Positions 1 through 6,925 of a stretch of 11,852 bases of DNA are shown here, piece after piece. The position numbers were made by a program, and so were the translations under genes. Position 1 is the first letter of the stretch. Each line of letters opens with the position of its first letter. The notes under the pieces were generated by a model. The model was given only the letters and a program-made list of their open reading frames with translations, was not told the DNA's origin and did not search any database. The DNA is from Moraxellaceae bacterium (lineage in GTDB: Bacteria > Pseudomonadota > Gammaproteobacteria > Pseudomonadales > Ketobacteraceae): the NCBI GenBank assembly GCA_002402125.1, contig NVVG01000055.1, positions 10,932 to 22,783 on the forward strand. The letters run 5' to 3'.

Positions 1-159
1 AGGATCGAGCTCGCATTCATGACCAACGAAGGTGAACCTCCCGCCGAATCAATCTATGACATGCCGGTTGAAAAAGGTTATAACAAGGGATTCATCGCCA
101 CAGTGGGTATTTCTGCACTGGCTCTGTTGACCATTCTTATTGCACTAGCCATCCATTGA
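1..159 (+). CDS. C-terminal part of a small membrane protein (5' end outside or uncertain)
   Basis: An open frame runs from the first base to a TGA at 157-159, giving 52 residues. The first half is polar and acidic (EGEPPAESIYDMPVEKGYNK). The last about 23 residues are a strongly hydrophobic helix rich in Ala, Leu and Ile that ends only two residues before the stop, so this is a tail-anchored or single-pass inner-membrane protein. An in-frame ATG at 19-21 would give a complete 46-residue protein, and AGGA at 1-4 is a possible but distant ribosome site. It could equally be the end of a longer gene. It converges on the minus-strand barrel gene with a 25-base gap (160-184) in which I see no clear terminator hairpin. 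Family not recognised, function unknown. Confidence 0.55.
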   Translation, partial: RIELAFMTNEGEPPAESIYDMPVEKGYNKGFIATVGISALALLTILIALAIH

Positions 160-184
160 TGCGGAACAGCTAGCGCCAAACAAC

Positions 185-1375
185 TCAGTACCAGACAGTA
201 CAAAATAGGCGGATGATATCTGCCTCAAGACTGTATTTTGATTCATTGCCAGCCCCAACACTGTCTTCTTCACGCGCATCCAAGAAATTGCTATAACGAA
301 TATTCATCTTGTCATACAGCAGACTCACTGCAACCTTCTCAACAAACCCCCATTCTTGCGGCTCGTATTCATAGGTAGCACCTATCCCTAGCGTGCCACT
401 GACAAAGGTACTCAGTTCTTTATCCCTGGCTTTAAAATTTTGCTGGCTATTAAAGGCAAATATATCACTGTAGAAATCGGCGCGTTTTTGCGAATACCAT
501 CGGTGGTGAACCTCGAAGATCCAATTGTCTTCCCAGCGGCGGGTATAATTGACATCAAAATTATAAGCATCGATACCCCATGAATCCTGGTAGGCCCGAA
601 ACTCGAAACCCAGTGCCGCTCGATTAGGCATGTATCGTTTAAACCTGATTGCCATTGCATCACTGGTTCGGCTTTCGGGGTAAATCTCATCGAAGAATTC
701 ACGCCCAATACCCCCCTCATTTAAAGCGCTGTATTTCCGGTACGGATTATTTAAAAACCCCTCATCCACATCCGTCTGCAAGGATACATTCATCAGCCAT
801 TTCTTAGTCAGAATTTGCGATAGTGACAACACATACTTCTGATGATCCACATCTCTCGAACCGAAACCCTCATCATCCGTCTTACTCACCTCATCCCAAC
901 CCTGAGAATAGGTAAAACTCACACTGCTTAAATCACCAAAGAAGTCCTGGCTAACGGAACCATAAATGGTGTTGGCCTTATAATCGTTCTCAGAACTATT
1001 GGTATAACCGAGCCCAAGAATGGTTTTATTTACCAGATAATCTACGCCTAGCGACAACTCCGTACGTTCTTCTGTATATTCACTAGCAAGAATTTCAACA
1101 TCAATCGATGCGCCAGTAATATTATCAACATAAACATTGGCAGTAACCGAATACTTATCCAAATAATTCTTACGCACTAGAACAGAAGGCCCATTGATGG
1201 TAACCCCTCCCCCATCATAAGAATGGAACATCACATCAGCACGCTCTTTGGGCAAAACTGCTGCAAACGATGCCACACTAAAAGAAGCAGACAGCAAAAA
1301 CACGGTAGAACGCACCCAAGACAGACCTGAAATACGGAATAACACGGGGTGACTTTTCATTTCTATTCTATGCAT
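185..1375 (-). CDS. DUF3570-type outer-membrane beta-barrel protein
   Basis: The protein has 396 residues. A Sec signal peptide ends near residue 38 (hydrophobic VFLLSASFSVASFA, then AVLP). The mature part opens with a motif of the type 'ADVMFHSYDGGGVTINGPSV' and continues as alternating amphipathic strands rich in aromatic residues (FTYSQGWDEV, HHRWYSQKRADFYSD, GATYEYEPQEWG). It ends in an aromatic residue (VWY), as expected for an outer-membrane barrel. Length and pattern fit the DUF3570 family, whose biochemical role is unknown. The ATG at 1375 shares one base with the TGA of the lipoprotein gene upstream (TGATG), suggesting translational coupling; an in-frame ATG at 1360 and a TTG at 1384 are alternatives. 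DUF3570, DUF4266 and thioredoxin-like genes are, to my knowledge, often neighbours, sometimes with ApbE flavin transferase. ApbE is not next to this gene here. Last gene of the minus-strand run. Confidence 0.8.
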   Translation of the reverse strand: MHRIEMKSHPVLFRISGLSWVRSTVFLLSASFSVASFAAVLPKERADVMFHSYDGGGVTINGPSVLVRKNYLDKYSVTANVYVDNITGASIDVEILASEYTEERTELSLGVDYLVNKTILGLGYTNSSENDYKANTIYGSVSQDFFGDLSSVSFTYSQGWDEVSKTDDEGFGSRDVDHQKYVLSLSQILTKKWLMNVSLQTDVDEGFLNNPYRKYSALNEGGIGREFFDEIYPESRTSDAMAIRFKRYMPNRAALGFEFRAYQDSWGIDAYNFDVNYTRRWEDNWIFEVHHRWYSQKRADFYSDIFAFNSQQNFKARDKELSTFVSGTLGIGATYEYEPQEWGFVEKVAVSLLYDKMNIRYSNFLDAREEDSVGAGNESKYSLEADIIRLFCTVWY

Positions 1376-1611
1376 CAGTTGCAACCACAGCCTCCACCCG
1401 CGCCACCCTCAGCGCCTTTTGCTCCCTCTCGAGCCTGATAAACGTGATGCATATAATTATCCGCCACCGGACTCCTGCCGAAGCTCATAATAGGATCCGC
1501 CAGATTCATCCGCTCATAAGGTTTCACCCAAGGTTTCAATGTACACCCTGACGCGGAGAGCAATAAAAATGCAAATAGGCTCATAATGATGCCGGTATTA
1601 ATACGTTTCAT
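1375..1611 (-). CDS. Small DUF4266-type lipoprotein with Gly/Cys-rich tail
   Basis: The protein has 78 residues. The N-terminus is a lipoprotein signal peptide (MKRINTGIIMSLFAFLLLSASGC) with the lipidated cysteine at residue 23. A short conserved-looking core follows (KPWVKPYERMNLADPIM, then a His-containing YMHHVYQAREGA stretch). The tail is almost all glycine and ends GGGCGCN, with cysteines 75 and 77. This matches what I know of the DUF4266 family. The paired C-terminal cysteines and the histidine pair could bind a metal, form a disulfide, or carry a modification; none of these is shown. The thioredoxin gene directly upstream makes a thiol-based role plausible (inference). I chose the ATG at 1611 because it gives a normal short signal peptide. 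A GTG at 1626, one base after the upstream stop, is an alternative that adds five residues. Confidence 0.8.
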   Translation of the reverse strand: MKRINTGIIMSLFAFLLLSASGCTLKPWVKPYERMNLADPIMSFGRSPVADNYMHHVYQAREGAKGAEGGAGGGCGCN

Positions 1612-1627
1612 GACGATTCTATTCACC

Positions 1628-2191
1628 CTACTCTCTTAACAAAGCCCGAATTTGTTTTTCATATTCGATTTCAAATCCGGGTCTATAACCTCGATGCAGA
1701 AAACGCTTGTTGCCTTTTCTATCGATCATCACCGTCGTTGGCATGGAATCCAGCGCATACATTTCACTGACTTTGTTTTTACTGTCATACATCACCGGAA
1801 AGCTAACAGAAATTTCTTTAAGTATCTTCTTTGCCGCAGAAACATCCTCATCGATATTTACCCCTAACACGGTGAAACCGACTTTCTTGAAACGCTTATG
1901 CAAACCCTCCAACAACGGCATCTCTTGACGACAGGGCGCACACCATGACGCCCAAAAGTTTAGCATGACCACTTCACCACGAAAATCAGATAGTTTTAGT
2001 GTCTTACCTTGATTACTTGGCAAGGAGAAATCGCTGGCTTTACCGCTAAGCCGCACTTCTTTGGCAGAAACCGACAAAGAAATCCCCATAGAAAAAGCCA
2101 ATCCAATACAGGCAACCCACAGTGACAACTTACCCATGTTCCTATTAGCTAGAGTTCTATTGGCCCGATTGTTTCGACCATTATTTGACAT
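1628..2191 (-). CDS. TlpA/ResA-like periplasmic thiol-disulfide oxidoreductase
   Basis: The protein has 187 residues. An N/R-rich leader is followed by a signal peptide (MGKLSLWVACIGLAFSMGISLSVSA, about residues 19-43) and then one thioredoxin domain. The domain shows the AhpC-TSA/Redoxin type start (ASDFSLPSNQGKTLKLSDFRG), the active site WCAPC at residues 83-87, and the cis-proline region SMPTTVMID with a following Gly. Such proteins reduce disulfides outside the cytoplasm, for example apocytochrome CxxCH cysteines, and take electrons from a DsbD/CcdA-type membrane protein not seen here. The frame stays open up to 2314, but the ATG at 2191 has GAGG eight bases ahead and avoids a long overlap, so it is preferred; ATG 2137 is a fallback. 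It sits between a barrel gene (10-base gap) and the Cys-tailed lipoprotein, so that lipoprotein or the heme proteins of the locus are candidate clients (inference). Confidence 0.88.
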   Translation of the reverse strand: MSNNGRNNRANRTLANRNMGKLSLWVACIGLAFSMGISLSVSAKEVRLSGKASDFSLPSNQGKTLKLSDFRGEVVMLNFWASWCAPCRQEMPLLEGLHKRFKKVGFTVLGVNIDEDVSAAKKILKEISVSFPVMYDSKNKVSEMYALDSMPTTVMIDRKGNKRFLHRGYRPGFEIEYEKQIRALLRE

Positions 2192-2199
2192 ATTCACCG

Positions 2200-2203
2200 C
2201 CTC
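2200..2203 (-). promoter_or_regulatory. Ribosome binding site of the TlpA-like gene
   Basis: GAGG on the minus strand, eight bases before the ATG at 2191 and overlapping the TGA stop (2202-2204) of the preceding barrel gene. It decides the start of the thioredoxin gene against the longer open frame reaching 2314. Confidence 0.65.
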
Positions 2204-2864
2204 AGAAAAAGTATGAAACACCCGCATGAAAATCAAGATTATGTGACCTAAAGGTGATTTTATCCGGCCCTGTGCCAATCTCTCGTTCAAAAATACGGTC
2301 CCTAAAATCCACATGCAGCGCCAACCAATCGGTTATAATCATTCTATATCCCAGGCCAGCAATGAGCGTGAGTTCATTGCTTTTATCAAGCTGGGTAATT
2401 CCAGCACCCGCTATAATATACAAAGCTGAATTATACGCTCTGCTCTCACCCACAAAAACTTCTCCCGGCAGCACATTCAACCCCAAAGATAGGTCATACA
2501 TAGTGAGCTCATCGTCGGTAAACAGATCCGATTGATTGAGTTGGCTTGAATGCGGTTCTTCTATGGTAGATATTGCATAATTCGCTTCTAGAAAGATGTC
2601 TTCCGTTGCATGGAATGTTGCGCTCACGCCAAATAGAACCGTGGAGGTCAATTCCTCCATGCTGAGTAGGCCGACATAGACGCCAATCTCAAAGTTTCCA
2701 GTGTCAATATCGGCTTCATTGAGATCGGCTCGAAGCACAAAAGGCTCAATAATAGGTGCCGCGCCAACTTGCTTAGAGGAGGTGTCTGCGTAGCAAACTC
2801 CCACAAAAGCCATTAACAGACAAGTAACTACATTTAGAAAAATACGGCTAATCCGGCTTTCCAT
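2202..2864 (-). CDS. Outer-membrane beta-barrel domain protein
   Basis: The protein has 220 residues. A Sec signal peptide covers about residues 1-26 (RIFLNVVTCLLMAFVGVCYA, then DTSS). After a short acidic linker (VLRADLNEADIDTGNFEIG) the rest is a series of amphipathic strands (GVYVGLLSMEE, DIFLEANYAIST, MYDLSLGLNVLPG, LYIIAGAGITQL, LTLIAGLGYRMII, WLALHVDFRDRIF) ending HAGVSYFF. The terminal Phe is the usual BAM-recognised end of an outer-membrane barrel. It resembles the 'outer membrane beta-barrel domain' family (OMP_myx_plus type) from memory. It looks like a relative of the barrel half of the gene just upstream, whose last 31 bases it overlaps, so the two are probably coupled and may be a duplicated pair. 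No enzyme motif is visible. Role unknown, likely an envelope pore or anchor. Confidence 0.8.
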   Translation of the reverse strand: MESRISRIFLNVVTCLLMAFVGVCYADTSSKQVGAAPIIEPFVLRADLNEADIDTGNFEIGVYVGLLSMEELTSTVLFGVSATFHATEDIFLEANYAISTIEEPHSSQLNQSDLFTDDELTMYDLSLGLNVLPGEVFVGESRAYNSALYIIAGAGITQLDKSNELTLIAGLGYRMIITDWLALHVDFRDRIFEREIGTGPDKITFRSHNLDFHAGVSYFF

Positions 2865-3676
2865 TCTTCAGTCTCTCGGTTAGTTTTGTCACTGGTTAAT
2901 CTCACACCTTTACGGTACTCCACTCGAAGCATAAATTGACGACTGAAATGAATTTTCACTCCCACGCCGGCTCCGAGTAATTTATCATTTTGATCCTTAT
3001 CATTAACGCTCGCCGCATTCTTGCGAATAGTAATATTTCCAATACTCAACATAGCATAGGGAGAGGCTAACCAGATGGGGAACGGCTGGTTTAGAATACT
3101 TAAATTATACACCGTACTAGTAGCAGCATCGCCAACCACGGTGCCGACATCAAGCTCCAACGAAAGATTTTCAGTTAAGGATTTGCCAATAAAAGCGGCT
3201 ACAAGGGTTCCCCCTGAGTAATCCCCAACCATGATACCCGCCTCTCCCGTTCGGGAGGTGAAATCGTCAAACGTCGGGTCATTAATCTCAAGTAGCTCAC
3301 CACGGATCCCGAGTGTTCTTACTAACTGGCGTTTATGCACCCAACCTTCAACACCTCGCGGAGTGCGAACTTTAAACCAGCTGGTTTTACGTATCAGTAC
3401 TTCTATCCAGTCACCCTTCTCACTGACATAAAAAACGGGGTAACCCCGACCAGGTCCAGTACGGATATCTATATATGGGTCGTTGATTTGGGTAGAGGGG
3501 GAAATACCGTCCGCCCAAGCCTGGTTGATCAATAGGCACAGGCAAAAAGCAGTTATGGTTCGAAACAATCTGATAAATTCGAATATTGGCTGCAAAATAA
3601 ATAGGCTTCTACTGTAAGATTGACGATTAAGAACGGTTAATTTAGATAGTTTTAGTCTTTGATTATAGTACACCAT
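2834..3676 (-). CDS. Bacterial SH3-domain plus outer-membrane beta-barrel protein
   Basis: The protein has about 280 residues from the ATG at 3676. A hydrophobic signal (about residues 39-55, ITAFCLCLLINQAWA, then DG) precedes a bacterial SH3 domain (about residues 66-122: YIDIRTGPGRGYPVFYVSEK, later WFKVRTPRGVEGWVHKRQL). SH3_3-type domains often bind peptidoglycan or peptides. A barrel-like half follows (AGIMVGDYSGGTLVAAFIGK, LSLELDVGTVVG, YAMLSIGNITI, MLRVEYRKGV) and ends GLAVFF. The combination suggests an outer-membrane barrel held to the wall or to a partner through its SH3 part (inference). The start is uncertain: the signal peptide would have an unusually long leader from 3676 or from TTG 3682, no good ribosome site is visible, and a TATAAT lies inside this leader. 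A TTG at 3595 or 3568 is possible. It overlaps the next gene by 31 bases. Confidence 0.75.
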   Translation of the reverse strand: MVYYNQRLKLSKLTVLNRQSYSRSLFILQPIFEFIRLFRTITAFCLCLLINQAWADGISPSTQINDPYIDIRTGPGRGYPVFYVSEKGDWIEVLIRKTSWFKVRTPRGVEGWVHKRQLVRTLGIRGELLEINDPTFDDFTSRTGEAGIMVGDYSGGTLVAAFIGKSLTENLSLELDVGTVVGDAATSTVYNLSILNQPFPIWLASPYAMLSIGNITIRKNAASVNDKDQNDKLLGAGVGVKIHFSRQFMLRVEYRKGVRLTSDKTNRETEEWKAGLAVFF

Positions 3677-3702
3677 ACCCAAAGGCAGGCAAGTAAATTA
3701 TA
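3662..3702 (-). promoter_or_regulatory. Possible promoter(s) of the barrel/TlpA/DUF3570 genes
   Basis: Two perfect TATAAT hexamers occur on the minus strand, at 3697-3702 and 3662-3667, in the short gap after the HzsA-like gene and the first codons of the SH3 gene. The second has TTGCCT about 19 bases upstream (4 of 6 matches to TTGACA). The first has no good -35. If the downstream one is used, transcription starts near 3655, inside the currently open frame, and the SH3 protein must start later. Read-through from the HzsA-like gene is also possible, because no clear terminator lies between them: GGTAAG/CTTGCC can pair around the gap but lacks a T-run. Confidence 0.35.
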
Positions 3703-3738
3703 GCTTACCGCCTTATAGGGCACAGGGTATGTCGAAGC

Positions 3739-6711
3739 CTAGTTCGAAGGAGCATCGAAGGGGCTATTATAATACTGCCCACCCATATCAACCCATTCTT
3801 TGATAAGCCTATGCTCGGCAGCCGTTAACCAACCATCGTGGTTTGTATTGCCAGTAACACCGACTTTCGGAACTTGCTCTGACCTTGGCAAAAATTTTGT
3901 AAAGAAATTACGTCGGTAATCCTCCTGAGGGTCGCTAATATCAGGTGCAAAATCACCATAAAGGCCTGGTTTTGGCTCTAATTCGTAGTTTGCAGGACAA
4001 CCGAAGTCATCAAGAGCGGCCATTGGCGGTATAACAGTAATCGCTTGCCCTGCCATCAACGACGCCGGTAATGTAAATAGTCGGAAGGTAGATATCCCTG
4101 GATCACACAACACTGAGTTATCAGGATTGAGTACAATATTCCCTTCGTCATCTAACTGTGGCGTATACACTACAAAAGGTGCATCTCTTTGCTGCACAAG
4201 CACCATTGCTTCGACAATTCCCCGAGGATGCTCATTAAATAAATAGTCGTACGCATCCATCCTAACGCCATTGCCTTCAAAATCTAAATCCGCATTAATC
4301 GCGTCATTATTGCCTAGGTATAGCTGCTGCACGGGGACAGCGTTAGGGATTGGAAACTCATTGATAAAAGAGTTGCCTGCCGTACGCGGCTCTCCATCGG
4401 CTGGATCGATGTCATGATTATGGCAAGAGACACAGGTTCCATCAATATCCACTCCAGCATCCACATCCAAAACAATCCGTGGCTTACTCCAAATAGGATG
4501 AATATGGGTCTCGTAATTAATCACCACTCGGCAATTTGGCTGCCAATCAGTTGCACATGATGGAAAGTTCAGTGGCGCAAAATATGTCACAGGAGGAAGA
4601 ACATCAGCAAATGACATTACCAGATCATCGTAGGAGGTTCCTACCACAGGGGTAATTTTGCTAGCCGGCTCCGCCCACACATCGGTGTAATCCATGCTCG
4701 AGGCCAATTTAATGGAGTTTGGATCAATTCGGCCGTGAGTTTCTGCCATAGTTTCACCTATTTCTGGTGCCATAACAGGATCAACATTAGGATACGCTAG
4801 TGTAGGAGAACCCGGGTGAAAAGTATCAAGACCCGATACTCGCCCATGAGCGACTGCTACTTCATCGTCATCGGGTGCGGCATGACAACCGTTACAGGTC
4901 ACTTTCTCGCCTGGCCGCAATTGCAACCAGTTAGTATGACGACTAGTCTCTCCCAACCGAACACCATCACCGTTCACAATACTAAAGGTAAAAGCAATGT
5001 CCGCAGGCACTTCAGTCAACACCGAGCCATCGGGCTCAATCTCTGCATAACCAACAATCTCTGTCATACGCCCAGTACCCGCGATAAGATCACTATCAAC
5101 ATCCCGGGTATCCTCATCCCATAAAGGTACGACCTTAGATAGTCGCAAGAATCTTGCCTGGCGCTGATCTGCCGTCACAACACTAGGGTTACTTATTCGA
5201 GGTATTGTTTTTGCGTTGGTCACATTCTCTAGGCCGGTGCTAAGATCATCAAACACACCGTCCATATTGTAGACGCTGCGTATATGTAGTAGACCAACGT
5301 TTCGTTCAACTAAATCAGCATCACCAGTAAGACTCACTTCGGCAACCGATGTGGGGGCGGTATGTGATTGCACCACTACGATATCTGTATAATAAACACC
5401 CGCCGCAGGCAGAACAACGGGGATTTTTTGATCCTCACTGGGATCAAACATAAATATCCCGTAAAACGCAGCTGCCTCAAATAACGTAGTGGAGTCGATA
5501 TTAGCGCTACTACAGGCTTGAATCACTGCTTCTGCAGCCGTTGGGTCCGCCAAATCTGACAGCTGACACAACGTCCAACTTATCAAATATCGACCAGTCC
5601 CATCTTCGACCGGAGTAATAGCACTCAACCGACCGTCCAATGCAGGTACGCCCGGCATCGTCTGGGCAAACCCCAAATACTCCAAATCCACCGCAGTACC
5701 CGAGCCACCATCAACAACAACACCATCATCAATAAAATTATCCACGTCCAAAACGGCTAATTGCAACTGCGGTAACTGATCGCTATCAGACCTCAACTGA
5801 ACCAGCACCCTGCCACCACCTAAGGCTTTTGGTCGGGTATAACGAATAGTTTGTGTGGTATCGACACCTATATTGGGGCTGTTATGGCCAAATAATAATT
5901 CCATAGCGCTTCCATCAGGGTTCATACGATAAATACTGACGCTGTCGGTGCTGCCCATATTATCCCAACGACTAAATAGCACTTGGCCATCGGCAGTCAA
6001 TGATGGATTGAAATCATGACTGAGATTAAAAGTAATCTGTTTTACAAATCCTATATCCCTGTCCGACCCTAAAATATGCAAATTAAACGTACGCGCATCG
6101 GTATCGCCGTCATCACCGTTTTCGGTGAGGTGGCGGTATTGCGGCTTGCCTTCATCGCCTAATTTTTTTTGCGTCGTCTCTTGGCGTGACGAAGAAAAAA
6201 TAATTCGCCCGTCAGGTAAATATGCGGGATCGATATCGTGAATATGATTAGTCGCGTCGCCTTGGGTTAATTGCACTAGCAATTGTGTAGCCACCGTATA
6301 TTCCCATATTCCCCAGGCCGGCTGGACGGGGGCTGGGTCACCCGGAGCAGAAGGCGCAACTAATGGGCCCCTCATCGCAAATAATAGATTTTCGCCGGCA
6401 TTGTCCACGGTAAGTTGACGAACATCGTAATCCCCCTCTGAGGGGGTTATCTGCCGATCAGCACTTGTAGTACGAACATGAACCGATGCGCTGCCTTCAA
6501 CAAAAGCTTCAAAGTTCAGAAAGAACGGGGCGTCAGCGGGGGGTATACCTGAGGCCTCTACAATTGTGCGTTTTATATAAGCAATTGGAATATCGGAGCC
6601 GCTAGCGGCACTGTCTTCATCTTCGCTTCCTGGCCCACCACTACCACACGCTGTAAGTACTGCAACAAAGGGTAACCAAAACAACGCTTTCTTTAACAAC
6701 AACTTCGTCAT
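3739..6711 (-). CDS. HzsA-related di-heme, beta-propeller-like lipoprotein
   Basis: The protein has 990 residues. A lipoprotein signal peptide has lipobox L-T-A-C with Cys22, followed by GSGG. Residues about 90-300 carry PD40/TolB-type repeats, such as HDIDPAYLPDGRIIFSSSRQ and, further on, NPSLTADGQVLFSRWDNMGS. Two c-type heme sites follow: CNGCH at 606-610 and CVSCH at 760-764, the latter preceded by YETHIHPIW. The end (HDGWLTAAEHRLIKEWVDMG then GQYYN) is typical of cytochrome-like domains fused to such proteins. This layout matches the family named after hydrazine synthase alpha subunit. The beta and gamma subunits are absent here, so the substrate is unknown. The anammox enzyme has, as I recall, a tyrosine ligand just after its active-site CxxCH; here the site continues AAPDDD. 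The ATG at 6711 gives the proper signal peptide; a GTG at 6738 is also in frame. It is divergent from the other heme-protein operon and about 60 bases upstream of the barrel genes. Confidence 0.8.
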   Translation of the reverse strand: MTKLLLKKALFWLPFVAVLTACGSGGPGSEDEDSAASGSDIPIAYIKRTIVEASGIPPADAPFFLNFEAFVEGSASVHVRTTSADRQITPSEGDYDVRQLTVDNAGENLLFAMRGPLVAPSAPGDPAPVQPAWGIWEYTVATQLLVQLTQGDATNHIHDIDPAYLPDGRIIFSSSRQETTQKKLGDEGKPQYRHLTENGDDGDTDARTFNLHILGSDRDIGFVKQITFNLSHDFNPSLTADGQVLFSRWDNMGSTDSVSIYRMNPDGSAMELLFGHNSPNIGVDTTQTIRYTRPKALGGGRVLVQLRSDSDQLPQLQLAVLDVDNFIDDGVVVDGGSGTAVDLEYLGFAQTMPGVPALDGRLSAITPVEDGTGRYLISWTLCQLSDLADPTAAEAVIQACSSANIDSTTLFEAAAFYGIFMFDPSEDQKIPVVLPAAGVYYTDIVVVQSHTAPTSVAEVSLTGDADLVERNVGLLHIRSVYNMDGVFDDLSTGLENVTNAKTIPRISNPSVVTADQRQARFLRLSKVVPLWDEDTRDVDSDLIAGTGRMTEIVGYAEIEPDGSVLTEVPADIAFTFSIVNGDGVRLGETSRHTNWLQLRPGEKVTCNGCHAAPDDDEVAVAHGRVSGLDTFHPGSPTLAYPNVDPVMAPEIGETMAETHGRIDPNSIKLASSMDYTDVWAEPASKITPVVGTSYDDLVMSFADVLPPVTYFAPLNFPSCATDWQPNCRVVINYETHIHPIWSKPRIVLDVDAGVDIDGTCVSCHNHDIDPADGEPRTAGNSFINEFPIPNAVPVQQLYLGNNDAINADLDFEGNGVRMDAYDYLFNEHPRGIVEAMVLVQQRDAPFVVYTPQLDDEGNIVLNPDNSVLCDPGISTFRLFTLPASLMAGQAITVIPPMAALDDFGCPANYELEPKPGLYGDFAPDISDPQEDYRRNFFTKFLPRSEQVPKVGVTGNTNHDGWLTAAEHRLIKEWVDMGGQYYNSPFDAPSN

Positions 6712-6782
6712 AGGGATAATTCTCTTTTTTTGCAACACACGTCTTATTATTGCTCTTATTTGCCTACCAAATCTGCGGCCGC

Positions 6783-6861
6783 CATCACGAAACCTTTAAT
6801 TGGTAATTGTTAGAATATTAACTAATGTCAAGGTTTACCTCGGTACTATAATGTCGTGATG
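6783..6861. repeat. Nested inverted repeats in the divergent control region
   Basis: Two perfect, nested inverted repeats are centred near 6813-6822. The inner pair is AAACCTT (6790-6796) with AAGGTTT (6830-6836). The outer pair is CATCACGA (6783-6790) with TCGTGATG (6854-6861). Between them lies an AT-rich stretch with TTAG...CTAA symmetry (6810-6825). The block covers the candidate plus-strand promoter and the TTGACA of the minus strand, so it could be a regulator-binding area controlling both directions. The spacing is long, and chance pairing in AT-rich DNA is possible. Confidence 0.35.
6825..6852 (+). promoter_or_regulatory. Candidate sigma-70 promoter of the cytochrome/LamG/DUF1501 operon
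   Basis: A perfect -10 TATAAT at 6847-6852 is preceded, after a 16-base spacer, by ATGTCA at 6825-6830 (4 of 6 matches to TTGACA). Start of transcription would be near 6859, leaving a leader of about 128 bases before the ATG at 6987. That leader holds two sets of inverted repeats. On the opposite strand a perfect TTGACA (6826-6831) overlaps this -35, but no convincing -10 follows it, so the promoter of the HzsA-like gene is not resolved. Confidence 0.45.
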
Positions 6862-6883
6862 ATGTGCACCAGGTGATTACCTA

Positions 6884-6912
6884 TAACGCATTCTATTAAT
6901 AACCATGCGTTA
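6884..6912. repeat. Perfect 8-base inverted repeat in the leader
   Basis: TAACGCAT at 6884-6891 and ATGCGTTA at 6905-6912 form a perfect inverted repeat with a 13-base AT-rich spacer. It lies downstream of the candidate plus-strand promoter. It could be an operator for a dimeric regulator or a hairpin in the leader RNA. It is not followed by a T-run, so it is not a standard terminator. Confidence 0.5.
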
Positions 6913-6925
6913 ACGATTGTTCTAC

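Noticed and set aside
3683..3738. GGTAAG/CTTGCC stem between the HzsA-like and SH3 genes as a terminator
   Set aside because: The stem is imperfect (G-U pair and a bulge), the loop is long and no T-run follows.
4816..5124. 102-codon open frame opposite the HzsA-like gene
   Set aside because: It is antisense to a strong gene, with no ribosome site and no recognisable protein features.
6432..6446. CCCCCT-CTG-AGGGGG hairpin, a possible terminator or operator
   Set aside because: It lies well inside the coding region of the HzsA-like protein, lacks a T-run, and reads as normal codons (TPSEGDY region).
3739..6711. Calling this a true hydrazine synthase subunit (hzsA) and an anammox locus
   Set aside because: No beta/gamma subunits or other anammox genes are seen, and the gene content looks proteobacterial. 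Only a family resemblance is supported.
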